DNA of 64,000 nt from CAZMNY01 sp964567745. Its GTDB lineage: Bacteria; Planctomycetota; Planctomycetia; Pirellulales; Pirellulaceae. Numbering within the stretch: the first letter of the stretch is position 1; every line of letters begins with the position of its first letter. The translations under genes were made by a program, and so were the position numbers. Shown here piece after piece: positions 34,849-44,039 of this stretch. Below the pieces are notes generated by a model that was given only the letters and a program-made list of their open reading frames with translations, was not told where the DNA came from and searched no databases. The stretch lies in NCBI GenBank assembly GCA_964567745.1, contig CAZMNY010000014.1, positions 62,001 to 126,000 of the forward strand, read 5' to 3'.

Positions 34849-36594
34849 ATGCTGAAATCCACACGATCGTACTTCTGCGTGTCAACATCGATGATTGCCG
34901 CGGTGTTGTTTTGCACAATCTCGACAGCGGCTGATCGTGAGGACGCTCGGCTTATCGCAAGCGCCTTTGACGCCGAGTCGCTTGGCGACAACTCGAGTCG
35001 TCACGCGATGCTGCAAGAGGCGTTGACGAAAAACCCCGACAACGTTTTGGCTCGCTCGATGCTCGGCCAAATCAAGACGGACCGTGACTGGGTCGACGTC
35101 GAGGCCGCAGTCGCCAACACGCTCAAAGATCGGAAAGTCATTGGTTACCAACGGCTTCGATTACGAGTCGAAGGATCACTGCCCGGCCAGTTGATGTTGG
35201 CCAAGTACTGCGCCAAACACGGTTTCGCTGACCGCGAGCGGTTTCACTGGCGAATGGTGCTGCTCATTCAGCCAAGCAACGCCGAGGCGATTCGAGCTCT
35301 GTCGCTACGCGTCCACGAAGGCCGGTTAATGACGGCGGAACAGATTGCATCCTTCAAAGAACGCAAGACGAAGATTGAGGACTGGCGGATCAAGACCAGC
35401 GAGTTGGCGGAGGCAATTGAATCCAAGCGATCAACTGCCGACGAGATCGAAAAGGCCACGGCCGAATTGGCGGGCATCCGAGCTGTAGCGGCGATTCCGT
35501 CTTTGCATCGCATCGCCTCGCGTCCAACTCAATCGGCCGCCGACGTGGCGGCGATGATGGCCGTCGGCGAAATTCGCGACTCGTTCGCGACAAGCGTGCT
35601 CGCTCGCCACGCAGTGCTCTCACCTAACGTCGCTGTTCGGCATGTCGCCACATCCGCGTTGAAGTCTCGCCCAGTCCATGAATTCGTTCCGCAAATGTTG
35701 GGTGCGTTGACGATGCCGATTCATGTCACCGGAAATGTTTCTCGACTTCGCCAAGGATTGGTCTACTCAATCACGACGAGCCGAGAAGGTCCGGAGGCGG
35801 ACTATGTCCACCAGTTGTATGGCGCTTCCGACCCGGCTCGACCGACTCGAGCCAACAATCCAGCGCGGCGAAGTCAGGAAAATCGAGCGGTTGCGAGCAT
35901 TGGACAACAATTCAGGCGGGCTCAGGAGCGAGCCGCGCGGACGAACGAACAGGGACGAGCACTCAACGAACGCCTATTCCAAACGCTGCGGGCCACGACC
36001 GACCAACAACAACTCCCAGATCAAGCTCAGCCCTGGTGGGATTGGTGGGCCGAGTACAATGACCTCTACATTCCCGATGCGAAGCCGCAGATTTCGACCT
36101 ATCAGCAACGCAATGTGACGGTAAGATCCTGCGAATGTTTCCTTGCTGGCACGCTTGTCTGGACGGACTACGGTCGGCGCCCGATTCAACAATTGCGAGC
36201 GGGCGACCGCGTCCTGACTTGCGACCCCGAAAGCGGTGCCATCGAGTACCGCCATATTCTCAACACCACCGTCCGCCCCGCCGAAGAGACGACTCGACTC
36301 GAGCTGGCCGACGAGCATATCGTCGCAACGGCTGGTCATCCCATCTGGGTCATCGGTAAAGGTTGGCGGATGGCCAGGACCATCAAGCCGGGCGACAAAC
36401 TTCATTCGGTGCGCGGAGCGGCCGAGGTCAAGGCGGTTGGCGAAGGGCCCGGCGCCGAAGTTTACAATCTCGTTGTCGATGGCGTGAACAACTATTTCGT
36501 CGGCGCAACTGGCATCCTCTCGCACGACAACACGCTCAGACAACCGACTCGCTGCGATATCCCCGGCCATGTCGCAAAAAAGGCGACGCCGTAG
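34849..36594 (+). CDS. Secreted protein with C-terminal Hint (intein/hedgehog-like) domain
   Basis: The 581-residue protein has a signal peptide (STSMIAAVLFCTISTAA), then an alpha-helical repeat region (residues ~20-330, TPR/HEAT-like: ARSMLGQIKTDRDWVDVEAAVANTLKD, AMMAVGEIRDSFATSVLARHAV), a Q/R-rich linker, and a Hint domain from ~425: SCECFLAGTLVWTDYGRRPIQQLRAGDRVLTCDPESG, IVATAGHPIWVIGKGWRMARTIKPGDKL, VYNLVVDGVNNYFVGATGILSHDN. The first cysteine, the TXXH-like ATAGH and the closing SHDN correspond to the Hint active site, so self-cleavage after the N-terminal part is plausible. Only ~17 residues follow, so no toxin domain is present. ATG 34849 has AGGGA upstream; the earlier start at 34789 is rejected. 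Confidence 0.82.
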   Translation: MLKSTRSYFCVSTSMIAAVLFCTISTAADREDARLIASAFDAESLGDNSSRHAMLQEALTKNPDNVLARSMLGQIKTDRDWVDVEAAVANTLKDRKVIGYQRLRLRVEGSLPGQLMLAKYCAKHGFADRERFHWRMVLLIQPSNAEAIRALSLRVHEGRLMTAEQIASFKERKTKIEDWRIKTSELAEAIESKRSTADEIEKATAELAGIRAVAAIPSLHRIASRPTQSAADVAAMMAVGEIRDSFATSVLARHAVLSPNVAVRHVATSALKSRPVHEFVPQMLGALTMPIHVTGNVSRLRQGLVYSITTSREGPEADYVHQLYGASDPARPTRANNPARRSQENRAVASIGQQFRRAQERAARTNEQGRALNERLFQTLRATTDQQQLPDQAQPWWDWWAEYNDLYIPDAKPQISTYQQRNVTVRSCECFLAGTLVWTDYGRRPIQQLRAGDRVLTCDPESGAIEYRHILNTTVRPAEETTRLELADEHIVATAGHPIWVIGKGWRMARTIKPGDKLHSVRGAAEVKAVGEGPGAEVYNLVVDGVNNYFVGATGILSHDNTLRQPTRCDIPGHVAKKATP

Positions 36595-36625
36595 ATTTCG
36601 TTTGAAGAACGCACGTCTGGACTCG

Positions 36626-37297
36626 TTATCTTCCGTAGACGCGAATCTCATCGAAGTCGTTCATGTCGTCGAACGAACCGATACCGATTCGCCCTTTCTT
36701 GAACGTCGTGTCCTTGACCTCCATGTGCACTTTGCTCATGTCGTCAAAGTAGACTTTGATGGCACCGGTTTTTGAATCGCGAGTCAATTTCACTTGGTGC
36801 CAATCGTCCGTCCAGGGCGTTCGCGACTTGTTCTTCGTTAGCGCCAAACGAGGGGCGTCTTTGACGATCATGATTTGACCGCTGTGAGGATCCGGGCGAG
36901 CTCCCAGGTGGCAGTAATAAAAGTGAGTCGCGTCTTTGTGGCAGAAGAAGACGCAACAGTCACGATGATTGCCTGTGTCCTTTGTGCTGCGCACTTTGAA
37001 AGTGATCACAAAATCAGACAGCTCGAGGCCCTTGATCAGCGCGATATTGTGCGGGCTTCGCACTTTCGGTTGGTAGTCACTCTTTCTCCGATTCAACCCA
37101 AAGACGTTATTGCCATCGACCTCGCGCAACGTCCAAGCCTTGTCGTCAGTCAACTCCCATCGGCCTTGTCCAGCGTCAAAGTTATCCCGAAAAACGAGCG
37201 GCAAATTGTTCAATTCCTTTGGCTCATTCGCCGTCGCTCCGGCGATTGACGTTGAACTGATCAGCATGAATAGGACTGCGGCGGCGAAAGTTCTCAT
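36626..37297 (-). CDS. Secreted DUF1080/LamG-like protein
   Basis: The 223-residue protein has a signal peptide (MRTFAAAVLFMLISSTSIAGATA) and one beta-sandwich domain: NLPLVFRDNFDAGQGRWELTDDKAWTLREVDGNNVFGL, FVITFKVRSTKDTGNHRDCCVFFC, DWHQVKLTRDSKTGAIKVYFDDM and FKKGRIGIGSFDDMNDFDEIRVYGR at the end. This matches the concanavalin-like 3-keto-disaccharide hydrolase / DUF1080 group abundant in planctomycetes. A carbohydrate-binding or hydrolytic role is likely but not visible from residues. GGAAGGAAA precedes ATG 37297; the extra six residues of the longer ORF are rejected. It is the first of two secreted genes on the minus strand here. Confidence 0.8.
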   Translation of the reverse strand: MRTFAAAVLFMLISSTSIAGATANEPKELNNLPLVFRDNFDAGQGRWELTDDKAWTLREVDGNNVFGLNRRKSDYQPKVRSPHNIALIKGLELSDFVITFKVRSTKDTGNHRDCCVFFCHKDATHFYYCHLGARPDPHSGQIMIVKDAPRLALTKNKSRTPWTDDWHQVKLTRDSKTGAIKVYFDDMSKVHMEVKDTTFKKGRIGIGSFDDMNDFDEIRVYGR

Positions 37298-37445
37298 TTC
37301 CAGGTTTCCTTCCACAATGCTTCTAATTCGTAATTCGGCGGCGTTGAATAGTCGCAGTCACTCCAAGCGACCTCGCGTCAAACTGCGCGCTGCGATTCGA
37401 GACCTCAGCGGCATAGCGCTCCTCATCATTCTATCTTTGCGGCAG

Positions 37446-38729
37446 CTACACAAAACCGATCGCGTCAAGATCATGGCCTCGACGACCGAAAACCGAGACG
37501 ACGGGATTACAGTATGTCGCCAACAGCGTCTCTTCGCCGCCGCCTTTGCCGCCGAGCCAATTCGAGCGATACGTGACGTCGGGATTGAGGCGTCGACCTC
37601 TCACCTGCATGTAGATTAGGCGCATTCCGTCGAGCCGGTGTCCATGTTTGGCGACCATGGCTGTCACCACATAGCCCTCCTTCGCCGCCTCGCGATAGAC
37701 CGTGCCGTGCGGCACGCCACACCACTTGCCGAGCTTCTCGCCTTGCGGCGTTGCGTAGACGGGCCGCAACGACTTGATCGTCAAATGGCCGCCGTAGAAT
37801 CTTGAAAGCGTATAGTCGAAACCGACCAGCAATGTCGGCTCAATCATTTTCTGTTCGAACATGCCGCCCCCGTTGCCGTCAGCCGTTTTGGATTTGACCA
37901 GACTGCCATTCTCACCAGCGTTGTCAACGGCTTGAAAGAGCGCTTCGAAGCCTGCGTAAGGAGCTGTTCTCACCGGCGCATTGCCTGGAAGCTGCGTCAG
38001 CCTGATGTCTTGAAAATTCTGCTTTGGTCCCGAACCATCCATCGGGCCGAGGATCAATCCGGCGTCGCCTTGCTTGAGTCTCGGTTGAAACGCGGCACCG
38101 GCAAATTGCTTGCGGTCGTAACCCGAACCGCCCCAGACCGATTGGTGCTGCGGCACCTCGAGCACGAGTGGCGTTGTTGATTTTAGCGTATGACGGCACA
38201 GCAACTTGCCATCGATTGACAGGCGGTATTCCCCGTCGGCTGAAAGTTGGCTGACGACCGGATACGTCGTATCGGAGTTGAGCGGCAAAAGGGATTTGGC
38301 GTCGGCGTTAAGTTCAAGCGGTTCGCTCGTGGCGGGGTTTCCCCAACCAATCGCGCCCCACGACCCGCCGCGATACAAAGTCACGCCTCGCGAGTGCACT
38401 GAAACCAGGACGTGGCCTTTGCCGAGCGGATGGATCGCCTGAAATCCGTAGTCGGACGCGTCACGTTGAAACGTAAAGGCGAATCGAGACCCCTCGCCAA
38501 CCTCGATCGGCACGACAAGACCGGCGGATCCTCGGCGGCCGTCGCCGGACGGTCCGGTGAACGCCATCGCGTCGACCTTGAAGTCTTGCGGCAGTTGTTT
38601 CGCGTTAATTCGCTGGCAAACGAGCACGTCGCTCGATCGAGCCGAGTTGGCTGCCGAAGTGCAACTCAACACGATGATGGACATGCACAATAGGGCGCCG
38701 CTCTTTATGCAACTGGGCTCAATTCTCAT
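37446..38729 (-). CDS. Secreted beta-rich protein with possible jacalin-like C terminus
   Basis: The 427-residue protein has a signal peptide (MSIIVLSCTSAANSA). Residues ~30-250 look like a concanavalin-like sandwich (FKVDAMAFTGPSGDGRRGSAGLVVPIEVGEGSRFAFTFQ, GEYRLSIDGKLLCRHTL). The last ~120 residues (GHRLDGMRLIYMQVRGRRLNPDVTYRSNWLGGKGGGEETLLATYCNPVVSVFGRRGHDLDAIGFV) have the strand-and-GGxGGG pattern of a jacalin-like lectin, which would fit sugar binding. This reading is weak. GGAG precedes ATG 38729 at eight bases. Function otherwise unknown. Confidence 0.6.
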   Translation of the reverse strand: MRIEPSCIKSGALLCMSIIVLSCTSAANSARSSDVLVCQRINAKQLPQDFKVDAMAFTGPSGDGRRGSAGLVVPIEVGEGSRFAFTFQRDASDYGFQAIHPLGKGHVLVSVHSRGVTLYRGGSWGAIGWGNPATSEPLELNADAKSLLPLNSDTTYPVVSQLSADGEYRLSIDGKLLCRHTLKSTTPLVLEVPQHQSVWGGSGYDRKQFAGAAFQPRLKQGDAGLILGPMDGSGPKQNFQDIRLTQLPGNAPVRTAPYAGFEALFQAVDNAGENGSLVKSKTADGNGGGMFEQKMIEPTLLVGFDYTLSRFYGGHLTIKSLRPVYATPQGEKLGKWCGVPHGTVYREAAKEGYVVTAMVAKHGHRLDGMRLIYMQVRGRRLNPDVTYRSNWLGGKGGGEETLLATYCNPVVSVFGRRGHDLDAIGFV

Positions 38730-38921
38730 CGGGTTGTCTCCCAGAAAAAGTCCAATCGTTGTCGCTGCCGCCGAGCATACTCTAACCTGTCGCAAGGCGA
38801 ACCACAGAATACCGCGGCAAATTCAATTGGAGCCGACGATACCGTTTTGGACGTCGCACAATGCGGGCGGCTATATTGACAGTGCGCTCAACGCAAATCA
38901 GCCATTCAAGGGATTTTCAAC

Positions 38922-39908
38922 ATGAATACAACGCACCGACGCCGCCTGCCAGCAGCTGTCTTGCCCTTGGCGTGGGCATTGGCGTGCAGCCAGATCTGCG
39001 TAGCCGAAGAACGGAAGACTCCGGAGGTCGTCAAAACAATCCGAACGGCCGCCAAAGCGAGCTCGTTTCGGCGCGTTGGTAATCGAGCGGAATTGGCGGC
39101 GACAATCGACGTGCTAAAACCGATTCACACGCGTTTAGGTAAGCCAAAGCCAGGCGATTGGCTCGATCAACACGAGGAACCTGGTCAGACGTTTCGCCAA
39201 TACCTTAACGCGAGACCGGTGACGCCGACCGGAAAACGAACAACCGTTTATGTTCAGCCGTTGGGTGAATTCTCAGACAAGCAACTTGAGATCGTCGAGT
39301 TGTCGGCGGAATTCCTCGGGATCTATTTTGGGCGGCCAGTCAAGATCCTCAAGACGCTTCCTCCATCGACTGTCCCCGCCTCGGCTCGTCGAGTTCATCC
39401 TCAATGGAAAGTCAAACAGATTCTCAGCACCCATGTTCTCGACAAAGTGCTCAAGCCGAGACTCCCCGGCGACGCGGCCGTCTACATCGCGTTTACATCG
39501 AGCGACCTGTGGCCGGGACGCGGCTGGAACTTTGTCTTTGGTCAGGCGTCGCTACGTGACCGAGTCGGAGTCTGGTCGATTGCCCGCAACGGCGATCCGG
39601 AGGTGAGTGAAGAGAGTTTTCGTCTCTGCCTGCGTCGAACGGTCAAGACAGCGACACACGAAACCGGGCACATGTTTTCGATCCGCCACTGCACGGCGTA
39701 TGAGTGCAACATGTGCGGTTCGAATAATCGCGTGGAATCGGATCGACTACCGCTCTATCTCTGCCCCGAATGCCATGCCAAGGTTTGCTGGGCCATTAAC
39801 GGTAACCCCATCCGTCGGCTGCAGCGACTCTCCGAATTCTGCAAACAACACGGATTCGAAGACGAGCAAACATACTTCGATAAGGCCGCCGAAAGACTGC
39901 GGAAATAA
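38922..39908 (+). CDS. Secreted archaemetzincin-like metallopeptidase
   Basis: The 328-residue protein has a signal peptide (AAVLPLAWALACSQICVA), a mid-region QKQLEIVELSAEFLGIYFGRPVKIL-type half and the archaemetzincin core: KTATHETGHMFSIRHCTAYECNMCGSNNRVESDRLPLYLCPECHAKVCW. The zinc motif HETGHMFSIRHC follows HEXXHXXGXXHC with serine at the usual glycine. Downstream cysteines (CNMC, CPEC) match the second zinc site of the family. Most archaemetzincins are cytoplasmic; the signal peptide here suggests an envelope or exported form. It ends five bases before the stop of the convergent dehydratase gene. Confidence 0.87.
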   Translation: MNTTHRRRLPAAVLPLAWALACSQICVAEERKTPEVVKTIRTAAKASSFRRVGNRAELAATIDVLKPIHTRLGKPKPGDWLDQHEEPGQTFRQYLNARPVTPTGKRTTVYVQPLGEFSDKQLEIVELSAEFLGIYFGRPVKILKTLPPSTVPASARRVHPQWKVKQILSTHVLDKVLKPRLPGDAAVYIAFTSSDLWPGRGWNFVFGQASLRDRVGVWSIARNGDPEVSEESFRLCLRRTVKTATHETGHMFSIRHCTAYECNMCGSNNRVESDRLPLYLCPECHAKVCWAINGNPIRRLQRLSEFCKQHGFEDEQTYFDKAAERLRK

Positions 39909-39913
39909 TTCGA

Positions 39914-41044
39914 CTACCAATTGGTAAACGTCCCGTCAGCTCGATGCAGTCGAGGACAATCGCCTTCTATTACCGGGTACTTCGAAACGGCCGACTCATC
40001 GAACTCGATGCCAAGCCCCGGAGTGTCGGTCGGCAACATACATCCTCGTTCAAAGGCGACTTGTTTCGGAAACAACTCAGACAGCACTTCGCCCGGTATC
40101 CGCGCGCACTCTTGCACGGCGAAATTGCTAGTCGCCAGATCGAGATGGAGGCAAGCTGCGGTTGAGACCGGACCGAGCGGATTGTGCGGAGCAATGGCGA
40201 CATAGTGGGTCTCGCACCAGCCTGCGATCTTTCGCGCTTCCGTGAGTCCTCCGACATTGCAGACATCGACACGGCAGTAGTCGATCCAGTCATTCTCAAT
40301 CGGCTCGCGAAACTCCCACTTCGTCGCGTATTGCTCGCCCATCGCGATCGGAACGCTCGTGTGTTGCCTTAGCCTTCCGATGGCGGCGGGGTTCTCACAG
40401 CGAACGGGATCCTCGACAAAGAACGGGTTGAATGGTTCGAGTTGACGGCAGAGCGAAACGGCGTCGACTGGATCGAGCCGAGTGTGGGCGTCGATGATAA
40501 TGCCCACATCGGGTCCAACCGACTCGGCAATTCCAGCCACCAATTCGACGCCTTGCCGCACGGACTCTCTTGGCGCAAGCTGATCGCCCTGTGAAGGCAG
40601 ATTGAATCTTACGAATCGCCATCCGGCATCGACAAGATTTTTGCTTTGCCGAATCATTTCATCCCGATCTGCATCGGCAACGTGTGGATAGCAAGCGACA
40701 TGGTCGCGGACAAGTCCGCCGAGCAACTCGTAGACAGGTACGCCAAGCGATTTTCCTTTGATATCCCACAAAGCGATGTCGATCGCGCTGATCGCAGCGG
40801 CGCCAATCCTGCCTCCGGGGAAAAACCCGCATCGCAACATCACCTGCCAGAGATGCTCGATGCGCCGGGGATCCTGGCCGACCAGAGACGGCTTGAGCGA
40901 TTCGATAAACCCAGCCACAGCCTGCTCTCGCCATGTGATCCCGGCTTCGCCGATTCCACGAATTCCGCACTCCGTCTCGACGACAACAAAAAGAAAAGGG
41001 CGAACCTCGCCCACAATGTAGGTCCGAATGGATGCAATTCTCAT
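39914..41044 (-). CDS. Sugar-acid dehydratase, mandelate racemase/enolase superfamily (galactonate dehydratase-like)
   Basis: The 376-residue enzyme has the full acid-sugar dehydratase set: metal ligands in IIIDAHTRLD, FVEDPVRCEN and IAMGEQYATKWEF, and a C-terminal histidine in VAIAPHNPLGPVSTAACLHLDLA (PHNPLGP as in DgoD). The N-terminal cap (MRIASIRTYIVGEVRPFLFVVVETECGIRGIGEAG) is typical. It should dehydrate a hexonate such as galactonate to a 2-keto-3-deoxy acid; the exact substrate is uncertain. Divergent from the MFS carrier gene at 41133, with which it probably forms a sugar-acid uptake and degradation unit. Confidence 0.85.
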   Translation of the reverse strand: MRIASIRTYIVGEVRPFLFVVVETECGIRGIGEAGITWREQAVAGFIESLKPSLVGQDPRRIEHLWQVMLRCGFFPGGRIGAAAISAIDIALWDIKGKSLGVPVYELLGGLVRDHVACYPHVADADRDEMIRQSKNLVDAGWRFVRFNLPSQGDQLAPRESVRQGVELVAGIAESVGPDVGIIIDAHTRLDPVDAVSLCRQLEPFNPFFVEDPVRCENPAAIGRLRQHTSVPIAMGEQYATKWEFREPIENDWIDYCRVDVCNVGGLTEARKIAGWCETHYVAIAPHNPLGPVSTAACLHLDLATSNFAVQECARIPGEVLSELFPKQVAFERGCMLPTDTPGLGIEFDESAVSKYPVIEGDCPRLHRADGTFTNW

Positions 41045-41132
41045 GAAGTTGTTCTAACGTGGTGGCGTACGCGACTGCGAAAAACTCAGTAAGAGTGATT
41101 CCAGCGGCAAAGCCTCAAGTGGAGATTGGGTT

Positions 41133-42476
41133 TTGAAAACTGAAACTCTTTCGGCCAAGGTCCCCACGAAGCGTCGGTGGATCATTTTCAACCTGGCCGC
41201 CGGCACTTCCTTCATACTTTATCTTCACCGATATAGCTGGTCGATGATACGGCCGGAGATCAAAGAGGAATTCGGTTTCAGCGACCAGCAGTTGGCCGGT
41301 CTCTATACGCTCTTCAATGTCACCTATTCCATTGGACAAATTCCCAGCGGCATTATTTGCGACTTCTTCGGACCGCACATGTTCTTGGCGATTATCATCG
41401 CTCTGTGGTCGCTCGCCATGCCGGCAATGGGGTTGACCGGTAGCATCAACGGAATTGGCGCGTCTCGATTGGCCTTCGGTGCGGCGCAGGCCGGTTGTTA
41501 TCCATCGCTAGCCAAAGTAACTCGGCTCTGGTTTCCACTCAAAGGCCGCACGATTCTTCAGGGGCTGATTGCCAGTTTCTTCGGCCGCAGCGGCGGCGCC
41601 ATGTCGACAGTCGTTTTTGGTTTCATGCTCGGCATAGGCCTTTCCTGGCGATCCTCTCTTTATGTGCTTTCCGCCGTCGGCATCATGTTCGCCGTCCTTT
41701 TCTATCGATTTTGCCGAAACAGCCCCGAAGAAGACTCGACCGTGAATCAAGCTGAACTCGACTTGATCCGCGAGGGGGATGTCGAGCTAACGGACAAGGA
41801 GACGAAGAAGAAGCGAGTCTTGCCGTGGCGCAAGGCCATACGCCATCCGAGCCTGATGATTTTCGCGTTCCAGCAATTCATAAACGCGGGTGCGGACTAC
41901 CCCTATGCCGCTTTGATGGGCAGCTACTTTATGGAAGCGCGAAGTGTTGAAGATAAGCTCGTTCTTGGACTGCTCGCCAGTCTGCCTCTGTGGGGCGGGG
42001 CGCTGGGAGGAATCGTGGGCGGCTTCATCAACGACGGACTCATCGCACTGACCGGCAACCGGCGTTTGTCGCGATCGATTGTCGGCTTCTCCGGCAAAGC
42101 ATTGGCCTGCGGTTGCCTCTATGTGGCAATCACTCGTTCCGTTCCGCTCGTCGGCGCCTGGATGCTCTTTGCAACCAAGTTCTTCAGCGATTGGACTCAA
42201 CCGACCGTGTGGGGAACGTCGACCGACATGGGCGGACGTTATTCGGCGACGGTCTTCAGCATCATCAATAGCGCCGGCAGCGCGGGCGGAGTCGTGACGC
42301 CCTTGATAGGCGGATTCCTGCTCAATCACTACGCCACATATCAGGAGATCGCTGGCGAAGCGGCCCAGGTCACTCACTACGAACCCGTCTTTTTCATGGT
42401 GGGCATCATGTATTTGACAAGCGCGGCCTGCTGGCTCTTCATCGACTGCACAAACTCACTCGACCAAAGTCAATAA
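41133..42476 (+). CDS. MFS transporter, anion:cation symporter type
   Basis: The 447-residue protein has 12 predicted membrane segments and the features of the MFS anion:cation symporter branch (GudP/GarP/ExuT-like): FILYLHRYSWSMIRPEIKEEFGFSDQQLAGLYTLFNVTYSIGQIPSGIICDFFG, GASRLAFGAAQAGCYPSLAKVTRLWFPLKGRT and a hydrophilic central loop (residues ~200-235). Such carriers import hexonates and hexuronates with protons. The start is TTG at 41133, supported by GGAG eight bases upstream. The neighbours on both sides are enolase-superfamily dehydratases, which fits uptake of their substrate. Confidence 0.87.
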   Translation: MKTETLSAKVPTKRRWIIFNLAAGTSFILYLHRYSWSMIRPEIKEEFGFSDQQLAGLYTLFNVTYSIGQIPSGIICDFFGPHMFLAIIIALWSLAMPAMGLTGSINGIGASRLAFGAAQAGCYPSLAKVTRLWFPLKGRTILQGLIASFFGRSGGAMSTVVFGFMLGIGLSWRSSLYVLSAVGIMFAVLFYRFCRNSPEEDSTVNQAELDLIREGDVELTDKETKKKRVLPWRKAIRHPSLMIFAFQQFINAGADYPYAALMGSYFMEARSVEDKLVLGLLASLPLWGGALGGIVGGFINDGLIALTGNRRLSRSIVGFSGKALACGCLYVAITRSVPLVGAWMLFATKFFSDWTQPTVWGTSTDMGGRYSATVFSIINSAGSAGGVVTPLIGGFLLNHYATYQEIAGEAAQVTHYEPVFFMVGIMYLTSAACWLFIDCTNSLDQSQ

Positions 42477-42576
42477 GCGATGCGCGGCGGTGCCTTTCGA
42501 TCCGCGAAAATGGCGAGTGCCTTGCTTAGCAAAGATGTCACGCAATATCTGCAATTATCTCATTCCCGCCAAGTCA

Positions 42577-42608
42577 CAGCCTTGCCTGCGGCAGCGGGTC
42601 AAACGAAT
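42577..42608 (+). repeat. 32-nt dispersed repeat (CAGCCTTGCCTGCGGC family), copy 2
   Basis: Matches 8482-8513 at 28 of 32 positions. It lies between the convergent MFS carrier gene and the dehydratase-like gene. Confidence 0.65.
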
Positions 42609-42613
42609 GGCTG

Positions 42614-43864
42614 CTACTGAGGATCGTGCACGGGCGACTTCGTCGCGCGATCGTATAACTCGCGCCAAGCGTCCGTGCCATCGTCGTCGACTCGAGTCAG
42701 ATTGACGCCGGACACAAAGGCCGGCAAGTCGCCTGCCTTGAACGTGTCCCACAATTGCTGAGCGTGGGTGAACCAACTCTTCGTTCCTGATGGCCAATCG
42801 AGTCTGAGTAGCAGGCCGGGATATGGATACGGTTTTTCCTTGGCTTCGATCCGGTAGTTGTCGACAACGCTCCAGTCCACCGTGACGCCGATGCCAGGCT
42901 TGTCGGGAATCTCGCACATCCCGTTGGATACGCTCCACGGCTCGACAATAAACTGGTCCGCGTACATGTGATTGCAATGAATGGCAGGCCAACGCGCGTG
43001 CGAGAGTCCTGCTTGCACGTGAAGACAATAAGTCGCCGCGAGGTTGGAGCCGACCCACTGCAGCCAGAAGGGTTTGTTAAACTCCGCGCACGTCTGGCCT
43101 CGATTCATCGCGTTTCCAGCGCCGCCTTCCATGACGAAACCGTCGCAAGTGTCGCGGCGAATTTGAGTTTCAAATGGTGGTCGGTCGATATGTTGTGCAA
43201 TCGGAACGCTGAGGTGATTTCGCAAGGCTCGATTGCCCTCGACATCCTCCTGCGCGATCGGGCTCTCCCAAATCGCGACCTTCTCAAATCGTTCCAGCCG
43301 TTTGCAGAGCGGCCGGGCGACAGCGGGATCGAGTCCAAAGTCATTGAAATCGATATCCAAACGAAAGTAGTCGGGCACGGCGGCGGAAAGCTTGGCAACT
43401 TGATCTTCCAAATCGAACCAAGGGCGAGCCTTTGTTTTGAACGTTGTGTATCCATGCTCGACCGCCTCAGCACATTCGCTGATCCAATCTTCGACCGGCA
43501 TATCGATCGCCCACCAACCAATGTGAGCATGCGTACGAACTCGGCGTCCAAGCAGTGCCCAGACAGGCGTTTCGAGCGACTTTCCCACCGCGTCGAATAG
43601 AGCCATCTGTAGGCCGGCGCCGAGCGAATCGTCCCACATGATGGTGGCCGCGTCTTGGCCTTCCGCCCGATCGACCGCTTCGTCGGTGACTTCGCCCCAG
43701 GTATAGTAGGGCATCGTCTCGCCAACACCGACAACGCCGTTGATCAAGGTGACCTTACAGATTTCGAACAGCGACCAATGCGGAATCTCACGCACCATGT
43801 TGCGCCAAGGAACGTCCTTCAACGGCAGGTCGACCCAAATCCGTTCGATAGATTCGATTTTCAT
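42614..43864 (-). CDS. Enolase-superfamily protein with non-canonical active site
   Basis: The 416-residue protein has the capping domain (MKIESIERIWVDLPLKDVPWRNMVREIPHWSLFEICKVTLINGVVGVGE) and barrel of the mandelate racemase branch, with KTKARPW in the lysine position, RLDIDFNDF for the first metal ligand and IWESPIAQED for the second. Where a third acidic ligand is expected I read VPIAQHIDRPP, and no clear HXD or PHNPLGP histidine motif follows, so chemistry differs or is lost. ATG 43864 is chosen because AAGGA lies seven bases before it; ATG 43870 is too close to that site. It is divergent from the ManD-like gene at 44040. Confidence 0.72.
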   Translation of the reverse strand: MKIESIERIWVDLPLKDVPWRNMVREIPHWSLFEICKVTLINGVVGVGETMPYYTWGEVTDEAVDRAEGQDAATIMWDDSLGAGLQMALFDAVGKSLETPVWALLGRRVRTHAHIGWWAIDMPVEDWISECAEAVEHGYTTFKTKARPWFDLEDQVAKLSAAVPDYFRLDIDFNDFGLDPAVARPLCKRLERFEKVAIWESPIAQEDVEGNRALRNHLSVPIAQHIDRPPFETQIRRDTCDGFVMEGGAGNAMNRGQTCAEFNKPFWLQWVGSNLAATYCLHVQAGLSHARWPAIHCNHMYADQFIVEPWSVSNGMCEIPDKPGIGVTVDWSVVDNYRIEAKEKPYPYPGLLLRLDWPSGTKSWFTHAQQLWDTFKAGDLPAFVSGVNLTRVDDDGTDAWRELYDRATKSPVHDPQ

Positions 43865-44039
43865 GGGCATGTCCTTATAAGTAGCGGTCCAGACATTCGG
43901 AACGAACAACGTCGCTTCGTCGCCGAACCATTGAGCATAGCGTTTGTCGCGCGACGATCGTATCCCCGCGACCCGTCGCTTAAGACATCCCGGCGGGATT
44001 CAGTTTGCCAAGGTTTTTATAGTACGCCGAGGGAGCAAG

